Shown: positions 33,231-44,276 of the stretch, piece after piece | How the letters are laid out: each line of letters opens with the position of its first letter | Numbering within the stretch: the stretch's first letter is position 1 | The notes under the pieces: generated by a model | What the model was told of the DNA's origin: nothing | The model's database searches: none | The model's input: only the letters and a program-made list of their open reading frames with translations | Assembly (NCBI GenBank): GCA_037127315.1 | Contig: JBBBDQ010000346.1 | Span: forward strand, 4,416,001 to 4,480,000 | DNA length: 64,000 nt | Direction of reading: 5' to 3' | DNA from: Ascarosepion bandense | Taxonomy: Eukaryota > Mollusca > Cephalopoda > Sepiida > Sepiidae | Position numbers and translations under genes: made by a program

Positions 33231-33265
33231 CCAGAATTATCCCCGATTCTACCAAAGTTACTTAA
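32849..33265 (+). pseudogene. Tc1-like transposase, N-terminal part
   Basis: The 138-codon frame starts MARKKQISIEKRAQ. Residues 7-60 form the first helix-turn-helix (ILSKEGYSERVIAKKLSLSK). The GRPR-like AT-hook is altered to SGRHRVTSIVEDRHM, and the second DNA-binding half reads RNRRKTAPELTIEMN to KRGLNSAGLKGCVPVRKPLL. Tc1 transposases then continue through the DD34E catalytic domain to about 340 residues. Here the family sequence ends at KPLL and the last 18 codons are unrelated. The catalytic domain is missing, so it cannot transpose. Confidence 0.85.
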
Positions 33266-33499
33266 CCGTTTAACAGAAAAGCCTGTGGAAGGTGGCAAGC
33301 CCGTGTCCGGTCTTCGAGAATGCGGGAGACCGATCCTCTCACTTTCAGTATAGACACATTTTTAGTAAATTTTATGAGGTTTTAATCGACATGAAGGTCG
33401 TTGAGCACCTAGAAAAAAAAACCTTTTGTGCGACGAGCAGTATGAGTTTCGATCAACCTTGCTGCACCATGTCGGTTAATGTAATATCCAGTGCTCAGG

Positions 33500-33707
33500 C
33501 AAAAAAAAAAAGAAGGGAGGAAGGAATAAAAGAAATAAATAAATAAATAAAGAAAGAAAATAAAGTAAAGAATGAAAGGAAGAAAAAAGGAATATATGAA
33601 AAGAAATAAAAAAAGAATAGAAAATAAAAATATAAGAAAGAAAGATAAGAAAAGAAGATAAGAAAGAAGGAAAGAAAGAAAGAAAAGTAGATAATAAGCA
33701 AAATGGA

Positions 33708-33739
<32 letters not shown>

Positions 33740-34032
33740 AACTACAGTAAAGAAAGGAACTAAAGTAAGAAAAGAAAGGAAGAAAGGAAAGAAGATAGAA
33801 AATAAAGAAAGGAAGATAGAAAATAAAAGAAATACGAAAGAAAAGAAAGATAAAAAAAGAAGATAAGAAAGAAAAAAGAACGAAAGAAAGAAAGATGTAT
33901 AGGAAAGAAAGAAAGAAAAAAGAAAGAAAGAAAGAAGAATGAAAGAAAGGAAGAAAGGAAGGAAGACAGAAAATAAAAGAAAATACGAACGAAAGAAAGT
34001 TAAGAAGATAAGAAAAAAGAAAGAAATAACAA

Positions 34033-34068
<36 letters not shown>

Positions 34069-34560
34069 GAGGAATTGAATCAATGGAAGAAAAGAAGAAA
34101 GTAAGGAAGATAGGGAAGAAATAAAGGAAACGAAAATACAAAAAAAAAGATAAGAAAAGAAGACAAGAAAAACGGAAAGAAAGAATGAAAGAGAGATAGG
34201 AAATAAAGAAAGAGAGATAAGAAAGAAAACTAGATCATAAACAAAAAAGAAAAAAGAAAGAAAGAAAGAAAGAAAGAGGGAAGGAAGGAAGAAAGAAATA
34301 AATAAAAAGGAAGATAGGTAAGAAATAAAAAAGGAAAAGAAGATAGAGAATAAAAGGAAACACGAAGAAAGAAAGATAAGAAAGAAAAAAAGAAATAATG
34401 AATGAAAAAAGAAAGAGAAACAGGAAAGAAAGAAAAAAGATAAAAGAAAGAAAGAAAGAACATTCGAATTAATAAAACATAATCAAAATAATAATAACAG
34501 AATATAAAGAAAAAGAAGCTTAAGAACAGGATGGAAAATACATGAATAAAAGAAAATTAT
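33500..34560. repeat. Polypurine tract, GAAA-rich
   Basis: About 1 kb of A+G-rich plus strand with (GAAA)n blocks near 33710-33740, 34036-34068 and 34252-34278. 33270-33499 before it is unassigned. Long Phe/Ser frames on the minus strand are artefacts. Confidence 0.92.
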
Positions 34561-34734
34561 ATCAGATCACTGCAAGGGTTCATGCCTGATTTTTGTAAAA
34601 TGGCAGCAATTTGACACTGCCGTTTTTGTTTTTTGTGATTTCATGTGTCTTCTAGATTGACATCTTGAATAGTTCAGTTGCGAGTCAGATTTTGTTTAAT
34701 GTCGATGATTTGTCTACAAACGAATGCCTTAAAG

Positions 34735-35795
34735 ATGGAGGATGAAAAATTGCATTTTCACCACATTATGCTCTATGAATTTTGGAAAGGATTGTGGAAA
34801 TGTTAACATAAATATGCAAAAAGATTCCGAAGATTTATTTGGATCGTGCTTCAGCTTTTCGGACGCTCAAAAAGTGGTTTTGACTTGTTATGTCAAAACT
34901 ATGCTCTGGGCAAACTTACGGAGTTGAGGAAGACATTCATGGAAAATAAACCGAAGATTTCAACAAGAGAAATTTCGAAGAGCTTGAAAATCAATATATC
35001 AACTCCCTTTCGCCATTTGAAGAGACATGTGGGTTCTACATCTTCCGACAGAATAGAAACTGAATGGTGTTTCTGCGGTGATTTCTTTGCGGTTATTCCA
35101 CAAAGAACGAGCCATTCCTTGACAGAACTGTCACAGGCGATGAGAAATGGGTTGTTTATGATAATGTTCGACACAAACGGAGCTGGAAGCAAACTTATGA
35201 ATGTGCGTAAGCCATAACAACAGCGGGCTTATATTCAATGAAGGTGTTGCTGTCACTTTGGTGGGATTGTAGAATGATAATTCACTTTGGGTTGCTTTCC
35301 AGCCAGCGAAACAATGACTTGCAAAGACATACTGTGACCGGCTCACCAATCCGAATGCTGTTATTCAAGAAAAACAACCAATTTTATCAAATTGACAAGG
35401 TGTCATTTTTATCTCGAGAAAAGACTTTGCAGGAGCTTAAGGTCTTGAAATTAGAAACACTTCAGCAACCAACGTATTCTCCTGACTTGGCTCCTTCAAA
35501 GTTTCATTTGTTACCGTCACTACAGAGCAATTTAAAAGACAAAATATTTGACTCGATACAGTCTATCAAAAACTACCTCACAATCTTTTCCAACAAAAAA
35601 AAAAAAAAAAAAAAAAAAAAAAACGAAAACTACACCAAAAAAACTTGTAGAACGTTGGGAAACAGTTGTTAAAAATGGAGAGTATATACTTGACTGATAC
35701 ACTATTTTTTTGAATATGTAAAATTTTGTTTATAATTTCCTAATCGGACCCGACAACTTGCAATAATCTATGAAATAAAACAGGAATTGAAATTA
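34735..35795 (+). pseudogene. Mariner-like transposase, frameshifted
   Basis: Begins MEDEKLHFHHIMLYEFWKG, the N-terminus of SETMAR/mos-type mariner transposases, with a stop soon after. It continues as KPKISTREISKSLKINIST in the DNA-binding domain, then VTGDEKWVVYDNVR (first catalytic D region). Next come VLLSLWWDCRMIIHFGLL and PTYSPDLAPSKFHLLPSLQS, ending with a NGEYILD-like end near 35680. The segment that should hold the second catalytic Asp is changed to VSFLSREK. An A-run of about 30 lies at 35596-35624. Multiple frameshifts make it dead. Confidence 0.8.
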
Positions 35796-36408
35796 ACAAT
35801 TGTTTATGATAATGTTCGAAACAAACGGAGCTGGAAGCAAACTTATGAATGTACGTAAAACATAACGACAGTTGGCTTGTATTCAATGATGGTGTTACTG
35901 TTCTTTGGTGGAATTGTAGAGGGATAATTCACTTTGGGTTTTTTTCCAGTCAGCGAAACAATGACTTGCAAAGACATATTGTGACTGGCTCACCAATCCG
36001 AATGCAGTTATTCAAGAAAAACAACCGATTTTGTCAAATTGAAAAGCCGTCATTCCCACAACATCAGATTTTACAGAAGCTTAAAACTTTGAAATTAGAA
36101 ACCCTTCAGCACCCAACGTATTGTCTTGACCTGGCTCCTTCAAATTTTCATTTGTTCAGGTCTCTACAGAGCAATTTAAAAGACAAAAAAATGACTTTGT
36201 ATATCGTAAGTCGAAAACTACCTCTCAACCTTTTCCAACAAAAAGAACGAAAACTACATCAACAAGTTTGTAGAACGTTGGGCGACATTTGTTAAAAAAT
36301 GGAGATTATCTACTTGACTGATACATTATTTTTGTGAATATGTAAAATTTTGTTTATAATTTTCTAATCGGGTCCGACAGCTTATAATCTATGAAATAAA
36401 ACGGGGAT
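35796..36408 (+). pseudogene. Mariner 3'-half duplicate, second unit
   Basis: Starts at TTGTTTATGATAATGTTCGA, the point reached mid-gene in the first copy (35149). It runs through LWWNCRGIIHFGFF, PTYCLDLAPSNFHLFRSLQS and the 3' non-coding end GAAATAAAACGGGGATTGAA. About 85-90% identical to the first unit. Confidence 0.8.
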
Positions 36409-36714
36409 TGAAATTAACAATTGTTTATATTGTTCGAAGCAAACGGAGTTGGAAGCAAACGTATGAATGTACGTAAGCCATAACGACAGTGGGCTTGTAT
36501 ACAATGATGGTTTTGCTATCACTTTGGTGGGATTGTAGAGGGATAATTCATTTTGGGTTTCTTCCAGCAAGCAAAACAATGACATGCAAGGTTCACCAAT
36601 CCGAATGCGGTTATTAAAAAAACAACAACCAATTTTGTCAAATTGAAAAGGTGTCACTTTCACCATGTCAGCTCAAAATCGCATGTTGCAAAACAAACCT
36701 TGTAAAATCTTTTT
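36409..36714 (+). pseudogene. Mariner 3'-half duplicate, third unit, truncated
   Basis: Begins at the same breakpoint as the second unit. It reaches FHHVSSKSHVAKQTL, which corresponds to the FHHDNARPH region lost from the other two units, with the catalytic Asp changed. It stops where a LINE 3' tail begins. Confidence 0.75.
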
Positions 36715-37450
36715 TCACTTCTTCTTTTTCACCTTTTTCTATGTGCCGTGTCGCTTCAGGACGTAGGCGATCATGGTCCTCTACATCTCCCTCTCACTTA
36801 TTGCTCTTAACAGCCACTCTCCTGTTAAATATGTTATCCGCTGCTTTCCCCTGTCTCTTTTTCCCTCTTTCAGGCCTGTTAGTATCAGGTTCTCCAAGCC
36901 CTCTTTCCTCATTGCATGTCCCATGAACTTCAGCTGTCTCTTCCTGATGCTCAGTATTAATTTCCTTTTCGTTTCCATCATTTCCAAAACACCATCATTG
37001 GATCGTGCTTCAGCTTTTCGGATGCCCAAAAAGTGGTTTGACATGTTATGACAAAACTATGCTCTGGGCAAACTTACATGCTCGATCCATGATATCCGCA
37101 ACATCCTTCTGTAGAACCACATTTCAGTTGCTTCAAGTTCTTCCTTCATCTTTGATGATATTGTCCAGCATTCACTGCCATATTGAAGGACGGACAGCAC
37201 ATAGCAATCCAGTACTCTCTTCTTTGTTTCTAGCCAAATTGTCTTGTTTGTTTCTTAATACTTTACTCAACTTCTGGAATGCTTCCTTCGCCATGCCAAT
37301 CGCCTTCGGATCTCTGTGTTGCACTTTCTGTCTTCTGTTATAACACTTCCTAGGTATTTAAATTTTTATACCTGCTTGATTTTAGTATCCCCGACCTGTA
37401 TTTAACAAATTGGGCTGCCCTTTTTACTGATGACTATGCATTCGTTACTC
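36715..37450 (-). pseudogene. RTE-like LINE C-terminal fragment, interrupted by mariner sequence
   Basis: From the high end, the minus strand reads a degenerate FKYLGSVIT-like block, KCNTEIRRRLAWRRKHSRS-like sequence in mixed frames, then LEMMETKRKLILSIRKRQLK, FMGHAMRKEGLENLILTG and GKQRITYLTGEW. The 3' tail ends in the complement of GAAGAAG (36718-36726). Between 36999 and 37077 the frame is broken by a 79-base piece nearly identical to 34841-34919 of the mariner. Non-functional. Confidence 0.75.
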
Positions 37451-37454
37451 TGCC

Positions 37455-37905
37455 TATACGAAGTTGATGTAGACAGACTTCGTGCCCATCAGTGGTTGCG
37501 TAGTGCAGGTTTAAAAATCAAGACCAAAAACTATATTTTTACTACACAGGACCACTGCTTGCTAACTAGAAATTACCAAGAACACATACTGGAAAATTGT
37601 GTTAATTAGAATTACAGATTCTGGGACAAATATCTAGAAACAACTGACCATCTTGATATTAATATCCACCTTATATAAAACTCAGCATGATATGTTGGGC
37701 CAGTATCTGCACTGGGAAATCCGCAATAGGGAAGGCAACTACTAGAAACTGGTATGAACATCACACAGACTCTGTTACCAAGATAGGACTCGTATCAATT
37801 TCATGGGACTTTACAATACATACAGGCAGAATAATCAAAGCCAATCACCCAGATTTCGTGGTCAAAAAGAAGGAAGGAAAGAAGATAAAAGTAAATAAAA
37901 CGTGA
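37455..37905 (+). pseudogene. R2-like LINE C-terminus with decayed endonuclease
   Basis: Reads LYEVDVDRLRAHQWLRSAGL, then IFTTQDHCLLTRNYQEHILE, a degenerate zinc-knuckle region (YRFWDKYLETTDHL, the cysteines lost), then WYEHHTDSVTKIGLVSISWD and FTIHTGRIIKANHPDFVVKK. The last block matches the restriction-like endonuclease end of early-branching LINEs. The family is probably that of 1-1738. A stop after CVN and frame changes show decay. It begins exactly where the RTE-like fragment stops and ends at an S1 SINE. Confidence 0.7.
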
Positions 37906-38212
37906 ACTGATTTAAGCACCATACGTGTTACACACTTGGGCGATCATGTCTCAAAAGTGACATGACTGGCTGGGAAGAAGATTATCCTGCAGTAGGTTGT
38001 CATTACTTTCTGCGGTAGACTAGTTACCAGCCAAGGCTATAGAACCTAATCTGTCCTGTTATTTAACCCATAACTGTAGGGAAGAGATGGATTAATACAC
38101 TTCCCAAGGGTATTTGTGAGTAAGGGAATGCAAGGAATTCAACTGGAATTTGAACTCGGCTCCCTGATTTCTCGTTCTGAGCCGATATCCACCGCACCAC
38201 AACACATATCCA
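37903..38212 (-). mobile_element. S1 SINE, full length
   Basis: Complete from TGAACTGATTTAAGCACCAT to the head CACCGCACCACAACACATAT in complement. The A-box and B-box regions are present. It abuts the R2-like tail, probably inserted at its A-rich end. Confidence 0.88.
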
Positions 38213-39130
38213 GACAGACATTTGGTTAAAAAGCAATTCGGGATGAAATGACAGAAAGAATATCAGGGAGAGGGAAAAAGGGGAAAAAAAGAAGAAAAAA
38301 AAGGATAAAAAAAGAAGAAAACAAAACACCAAAAAAATAAATAAGCACAGAATCGATTTAGAAGAATTGGCAATAGATGTTGGGGGAAACAGTTGGAAGA
38401 TCTTTGGGAGAAAGTAAAGTTGAAAGAAAAGACGAAAAAGATATCACAAAACAGTTCAATGAAATCAGAAAACAAGAAAGAAAAATGTCAATATATCACA
38501 AACAAAATCTTAAAAATTATTTAAAATTAAGTTATTTTTTCTTCTTAGTCATTCTTTTTGTTTTTCAGTTTTTCTTTCTGTATTTCTTTCTCCTCTGAAA
38601 TTTTCTTTCTTCATTTTGTTTATCCGGCATTTTTCTTAGCTCTTTTTTGCACGCTTATAAAAATGAGTTAAAATCCCTATAAAAATAGAAATATATACAG
38701 GGAAAAGAGAGAAGACAAAAAAAAAAACAAAAAAAAAAAACAGAATGTACTATAAACTTCATAGTCGTAAAATAGGCGAATATTTGAGTTAAATAGTTTT
38801 AAGTATTTTAACCATCTTGTGTAAATGACAAAGAATTGGTATCGAGGCAGAGTAATATTGTTTGATTCTGCTTGTTAATATAAGGTAAACAGTTCTATCG
38901 ACAACTGTCAGGGTGGAAGAAGCTGTGGCAAGGAGCTGGGTTCTGTATGGAGATGTCCGGCCAATTAGCCGCAATCCATCAACAACGGCGCGAAACGGAC
39001 GCCATTGCGAGATATTACGAGATTAATCGGGACTGGATTCACGTGTGCAACGAGATTTGAATAGGAAGCAAAGAAAAACAAATTACGCGATTTCCCTTAT
39101 TTCCCAATCTGTCTTGTGCATGTGATTATT
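38213..39130. other. Mixed A/T-rich and unique DNA, no gene recognised
   Basis: A purine run (38260-38330), T-rich and A-rich runs (38530-38745), then a moderately GC-rich unique island at about 38880-39060 with CpGs. No repeat family or coding signature. Confidence 0.35.
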
Positions 39131-39135
39131 TTTCT

Positions 39136-39136
<1 letters not shown>

Positions 39137-39173
<37 letters not shown>

Positions 39174-39187
39174 GTGTGTGTGTGTGT
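39137..39187. repeat. (GT)n microsatellite
   Basis: GT units with a short CG interruption. Confidence 0.95.
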
Positions 39188-39429
39188 ATTTTAGTATTTT
39201 CAATAATTGTTTTTTCTTTTTTGTGTTTTATTTTTTGATTTCATTTCTTCCGCACGTTCGTTCAGGGCATTCTCTCCATCCATTCAACATTTTCATTCTT
39301 TTATTGTTATTAAGACAATCATCCGATTTTAACCATTCCCGATATTAATGTTCATTAAATAAAACCTTTTATTTCTTCTAGATTTTTGTCCATCCACTGT
39401 AGTGATTTCACACATACATTGACCCCCTT

Positions 39430-39495
39430 TGTTTTTTGCTTTTCCTACCTTTTTTGTAGTTTTCTGTCACCCTAGTCTTTTCTTTTTCTTTCTTG

Positions 39496-39530
<35 letters not shown>

Positions 39531-39985
39531 TTTCCTTTTTTCCTTCTTGTTTTCTTTATTTTCTTACCTTCCTCTAGTTGTTTTCTGTCTACTTTTTCTT
39601 TCTTTTCCTATCGTTGTTTTCTGTCTCTCTTTTCTTTCCTTCTTTCTTTTCTTTTGTCGTTTTGTCTCGTTTTTCTTTCTTTTTTTATCGTTTTGTTTTT
39701 TTATGCGCGATTTTCTTTCTATCGTTTTTGCTTTTCCCACATTCTTGCCTTATTTCTTTTTTCCTATTTTCCTTACATTTTTTTCTTTCTGTTATATCTC
39801 TTTTCTTTCTATCTTTCTTTCCTTTCTCTAGTTTTTTCCCTACTTTCCGTACTTTGTTTTATCTTTCTTTCTTTCTTTCTTTTTTTCTTTGTCTCCCATT
39901 TCTTTATTTTTTTCTTTTTTCTTTTTTCCTTTCTTTCTCTAGTTGTTTTCTGTTTCTTTGTTCTGTTTTTCTTTCTTCGAAACAA
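39430..39985. repeat. Polypyrimidine tract, TTTC-rich
   Basis: About 550 bases of C+T-rich DNA with a (TTTC)n block near 39486-39530. 39990-40600 after it is AT-rich, with no gene recognised. Confidence 0.92.
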
Positions 39986-40609
39986 TTTATATATATTATA
40001 CGGCCGTTTGGTTAGCAGATTCTCCAAACAAACGCCTTCACCACTAGGCCATATAATCTGTTGAACAATTTAGTAATGGAGACAAAGACCTGTTATCATT
40101 TATCTGTCTCTTCAACTCAACTACAATATATGAGCTTTATACGTAGTATAATTACGCGGCGAATTTTTCCGCTGTTAGACTTTATATCTTACTTTTTTTC
40201 TTATTGACTCTGATAAGGTGTTCATTTCTGTGCTAGACAGACTGAGGACGTTATTAGAGCCTGACGTGTATAATTATTCTTTTAGCTATAATACACATCT
40301 GAAGAAGACAATGTGCAACGGCTGAAATACTGTGGCTATAAGAAACATAGGGAGAACGCTAGTCCGAGTAAATCTGTGCATAATAATGTGATTTACACAA
40401 ATTCACAAATCCACATTTTTCAAAAATTCAGACATGTTCAGTTTAGTCTTGCAGAAAGTCAAAATGAAGATCATATGTCAGAATTGAACAACCGTCAGAA
40501 GTATTAGATTATGAGAACATGGCTATTGACTATATATTTCGTATATTGAATTTAGTGAGAAAACGTAATGTTTGGTTGTTAGCAAAAATAAAGGGCCCAA
40601 CATGCAAAT

Positions 40610-41430
40610 TACAAATTGGAGACAACAATTACAAACAAAGTACAACAATTAAAATATTTGGGAAATGTTTTAACAGAGAACGAAAAGTGGGAAACTGAAA
40701 TCCGAAGGCTAATTGGGATAGCGAAAGATGTCTTCTAAAAGCTAAGCAAAGTATTATGAAATAGAAAACAATCGTTAGAAAAAAAGAAAAGTATGCTGAA
40801 GTGTTACGTAATGTCATTATTTATTTGTGGAAGTGAATGCTAGACAATCTTTTTCAGAGATGAAGAAGAGACTTGAAGAAATAGAAATGTGGTTGTTGAG
40901 AAAGTCACGGACCGGATATGTGAGCAACAACAAAATTTTTCTAGAAAATGGAAGCCAAAAGGATACTTGTACTTAATATCAGGAAGGGACAGTTGAAATT
41001 TTTAGTACACTAGAGGTGACCATATTCATTACTATTGTAGGTATACTTTTGTTTAGCCAGGTTAATTTTATTCATTACTATTGTAGGTATATTTTGGGTG
41101 GCCATGATAATTACATTCCTAACTAAAGCATTTATACTGTTGGGTAGTCATATTGACTACTTTCATTACTACTCTAGGTAGACTTGGAAAATTTGATACT
41201 CACAGGGCCAATTGAAGGTAAGCATAACCTACCTAGCTAACTTGAGTAAATGGATGGCGAGACAAGTTTTAGGAGAGATAACAAAAAGACAAAGTTTATC
41301 AAGAGCTACTAGGGATAGGAAATTGTAGAGAGCCATAATCGCCAATGCCTTTGAAGAATATGGCATATAGAAGAAGAAGAAGAAGAAGAAGAAGAAGAAG
41401 AAGAAGAAGAAGAAGAAGAAGAAGAAGAAG
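40610..41430 (+). pseudogene. RTE-like LINE C-terminal relic with (GAA)n tail and a foreign insert
   Basis: Plus-strand translation, in broken frames, reads IKYLGNVLTENEKWETEIRR, LIGIAKDVF, CYVMSLFICGSEC, RDEEET and, after the insert, LENLILTGPIEG. These follow the order of the RTE-like tail. Several stops are present. 41013-41180 is foreign (separate entry). The element ends GAATATGGCATATA followed by (GAA)n at 41365-41432. Confidence 0.7.
41013..41180. repeat. Inverted copy of the 42591-42756 minisatellite segment
   Basis: This 168-base insert in the LINE is the reverse complement of 42591-42756 with roughly 93-95% identity by eye (for example TAAAGCATTTATACTGTTGG against its complement). 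It splits the LINE frame between the LKFLGH-like and LENLILTG blocks. Confidence 0.85.
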
Positions 41431-41432
41431 AA
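41365..41432. repeat. (GAA)n tail of the LINE
   Basis: About 22 GAA units. The minus-strand poly-Phe frame is an artefact. Confidence 0.95.
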
Positions 41433-42081
41433 TGTTGCAATGGAACCGCATCTAACCATGATTTATTCTTTGATGCACTTCTCTGCGAATCCCTTGGTAA
41501 TCAAGTGTTAGGGCGCCGCTTCTATTTGACTACAAATGGACTGTTCCCATTGCTATATATAGCAATGGTGGATTCTCTACAGGGGAGTCGTAGAGAGTCA
41601 CTGACGACTCTACGACACTGTCAGCTTTCTGCCTTCGGGTAGAGGGCGCTCTCTCGCTTCCAAGCAGAGAGCAATAACCCAGTCGTGGTTCCGCCGAAGG
41701 GTAGAACCCCACGACTGGGCAAAAAATAAACAGACATTTTTTGGCCCGGCTATATGGCCGGGAATACCCACTATAAAATGACCATGTGTCACATCCAGCC
41801 TTGCGTGGGAAGGCTAGTAAATACAGTCGTAGAGAGTCACTTGAGAGTCTCTAATGAGTTACTGAAGAGTCAGTGCAAGTCAGTGAAGAGTTAGTCACAC
41901 TTCCGGTGGCGTACCGGAAGTAATCACTTATACACACGCCTTACGACGGATTGGACTCTTGTATCTTTCCTATTGTAAATATTACTAATCACTTCTGTAC
42001 CTACTAACCGTCTTTCCGTGGAATGCAACTTATATTCTGATTCTGTTGTTGAGTTATTCATTTATACTTGACGACATAACA
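41433..42081. mobile_element. Candidate LTR or structured GC-rich element
   Basis: A 649-base, GC-richer block starts TGTTGCAATGG and ends GACGACATAACA, so its ends are TGTT and AACA. It has a TATA-like CACTATAAAATGACC near 41770, a hairpin of CCCAGTCGTGG with CCACGACTGGG (41678-41719), repeated GTCGTAGAGAGTCAC, and a terminal hairpin CATTTATACTTGA/TCAAGTATTTATG. No target duplication was found and no second LTR is present. A solo LTR is the favoured but unproven reading. Confidence 0.4.
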
Positions 42082-42279
42082 TCAAGTATTTATGTAAATT
42101 CCAACATGAACCAACAAAATGCAAAAATCATTAGTTTTTTGAGCGAACATTTCTTTAAATATTTTTAAAAAACTCCATAATAAAAAAAAATTCATCGGCA
42201 TTTTTAGAAATATAAAAACAAGCTCCATAATTTTAAAAATACATCAGCACTGAATGAAAGCAATATGACCAGCCACAAA

Positions 42280-43110
42280 TATAGCGGCAGTGGTAATTAA
42301 CGAAATAAACATGGCTACCCTAAAGTTTACCTAGGATAGTAGTGAACAGACTAACAAGTTCACCTAATGGTATACCTAGGGTAGTAATGAAAGTAGTCAA
42401 TATGACTACCCAACAGTATAAATGCTTTAGTAATGAATGTAATTATCATGGCCACTCAAAATATACTTACAATAGTAATGAATAAAATTAACCTGGTTAA
42501 AAAATGTACACCTACAATAGTAATGAATATAACAAGGATAGTAGTAAACAAGGATAGTAGTGAACAGACTAACAAGTTCACCTAATGGTATACCTAGGGT
42601 AGTAATGAAAGTAGTCAATATGACTACCTAACAGTATAAATGCTTTAGTAATGAATGTAATTATCATGGCCACCCAAAATATACCTACAACAGTAATGAA
42701 TGAAATTAACCTGGCTAAAAAAGTATACCTACAATAGTAATGAATATGGTCACCTCAAGCATACACAAAGCATACATAAATATGGTCACCTTTAAACATA
42801 CATAAAGCAATAGTAATGAATAAAATCTCCATGGTCACCCAAAACTATACTTAAAATAGTAATGAATGGGATAAACATGACCACCTTAAAGTATGCAGAA
42901 AGCAGTAATGAATGTGGTCAGCATGGCTATTCAAAAGTATACCTACAATAGTAATGAATAAAATCAACATGTTTACATGTTTACTTACAGTATTAATGAT
43001 TAGGTAATCATGACCACAGTAAAGCATATCTATAATAATAGTAATAATTATAGTATTAAATGAAGTCAACATAACCATCCAAAGTATACCTACAATTGTA
43101 ACACTGGCAA
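42280..43110. repeat. Degenerate minisatellite, unit about 43-45 bp, with 218-bp higher-order repeat
   Basis: Recurring TACCTACAATAGTAATGAAT and ATCAACATGGCTACCC-like motifs alternate throughout. A longer block starting AACAAGTTCACCTAATGGTA occurs at 42353 and 42571, giving a higher-order period of 218. Related units appear at 45110-45650. Confidence 0.85.
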
Positions 43111-43299
43111 AAAACAAAAAAAACAAAACAAAGTTGGAATGATGGTCGAGATACCAAACATATTTATAAACTGATTTGAGGGCGCTGAAGCTGAAAATGA
43201 TCTTTTTTTTTTTTTTGGTTACCTACCGGTTTTTGCTGTACATAAATGCCTCATTTAAAAAAAAAAATCATGTTTTTAATTATTTCTTTGTATATATGA

Positions 43300-44276
43300 C
43301 TAGCATCATGGCCCGGCGTAGCCAGTGCATCTCAGAAAGTTTTAAAACTCGGTTATATAAAAAAATAATTATATAAAAAATTGTTGGTTCAAAATTGTTC
43401 AAAAATTCCATTAAAAAGATCTATTTTCTTTTGTTTTGCATAAACGTGATTTGATGTTTTGTGTGACATTGTAAACAACATTGCGTTTGTTTTTGTTTTA
43501 AAATTACGGGGGAAAATATTTACATTTTTTGTTGACTAAATGAATTTAACATAAAAATAAAGATGATTTATTTTGTTTTACTGAAATTAGAAATATAAAA
43601 ACTATTACGCTCTCAGTTCAGAAATTTTGGAAAAATATTTAAAAATGTAGACATTTAATTTTAGAGGAAAAAGTTAACTTGATGCCACACGAATTATAGA
43701 CAGTTGATTTCCTGCATGAAATATTTAGTGAAAAAAAAGCTTTATTTATTTAATTTTATTTTCTGAAGTATGAAATATTTAATCTGAAAACAAAAAATGA
43801 CTTAAATAATTAAATTAACTATTGGCACTTTTGTTTTTGCATATTTTGTTTTTGTTTAAAAAAACACTTTTTTTAAAAAAAAAATTTCTTTTGTTTCAAA
43901 ATTACGGGGGAAAATATTCACATTTTTTGTTGAACAAATAAATTTTTAAAACGTCGGAATTAAAATTAATTATAAAGGCACGTTTTTTTTTAAATATGTT
44001 AGTCGCGTTTGACACGTGTGATTTGATTTCTGTGTCGTAATTTAGCAACCATCTTAGATCTTAGATGTTTTACGGAGCAAATGTAAGCAATCTGCACCAT
44101 TGACCAAAAAGTGCGAAAGGGAAAATTGCTGAACTTAAACTCAAAAAGTATGTGTCGACCTGGCTTCCCTGTAGATATGTGCCCCTAGAAAGATTGAATG
44201 GCATAGCTTAAAAATTGTAGTCGTGCATAGGAAACAGTCACGCACAGACTCACAAATTCCCTTTTATACATATAGA
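43300..44276 (-). mobile_element. Helitron-like non-autonomous element
   Basis: On the minus strand the 5' end is TCTATATGTATAAAAGGGAA followed by TTTGTGAGTCTGTGCGTGAC. The 3' end is GGCTACGCCGGGCC, a hairpin, then ATGATG and CTAG. The flanking bases are A before TC and T after CTAG, as expected for insertion between A and T. The interior (43400-44100) is AT-rich non-coding and contains a repeated TTACGGGGGAAAATATT (about 43505 and 43902). No Rep/helicase sequence was seen. Confidence 0.6.

Noticed and set aside
33476..34141. 221-codon minus frame rich in FFLSFFLS
   Set aside because: A (GAAA)n-derived composition artefact.
41610..41792. 60-codon minus frame in the GC-rich block
   Set aside because: Lies across hairpins of the candidate LTR and resembles no protein family.
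41433..42081. A complete LTR retrotransposon
   Set aside because: No second LTR, gag or pol sequence lies within the window on either side.
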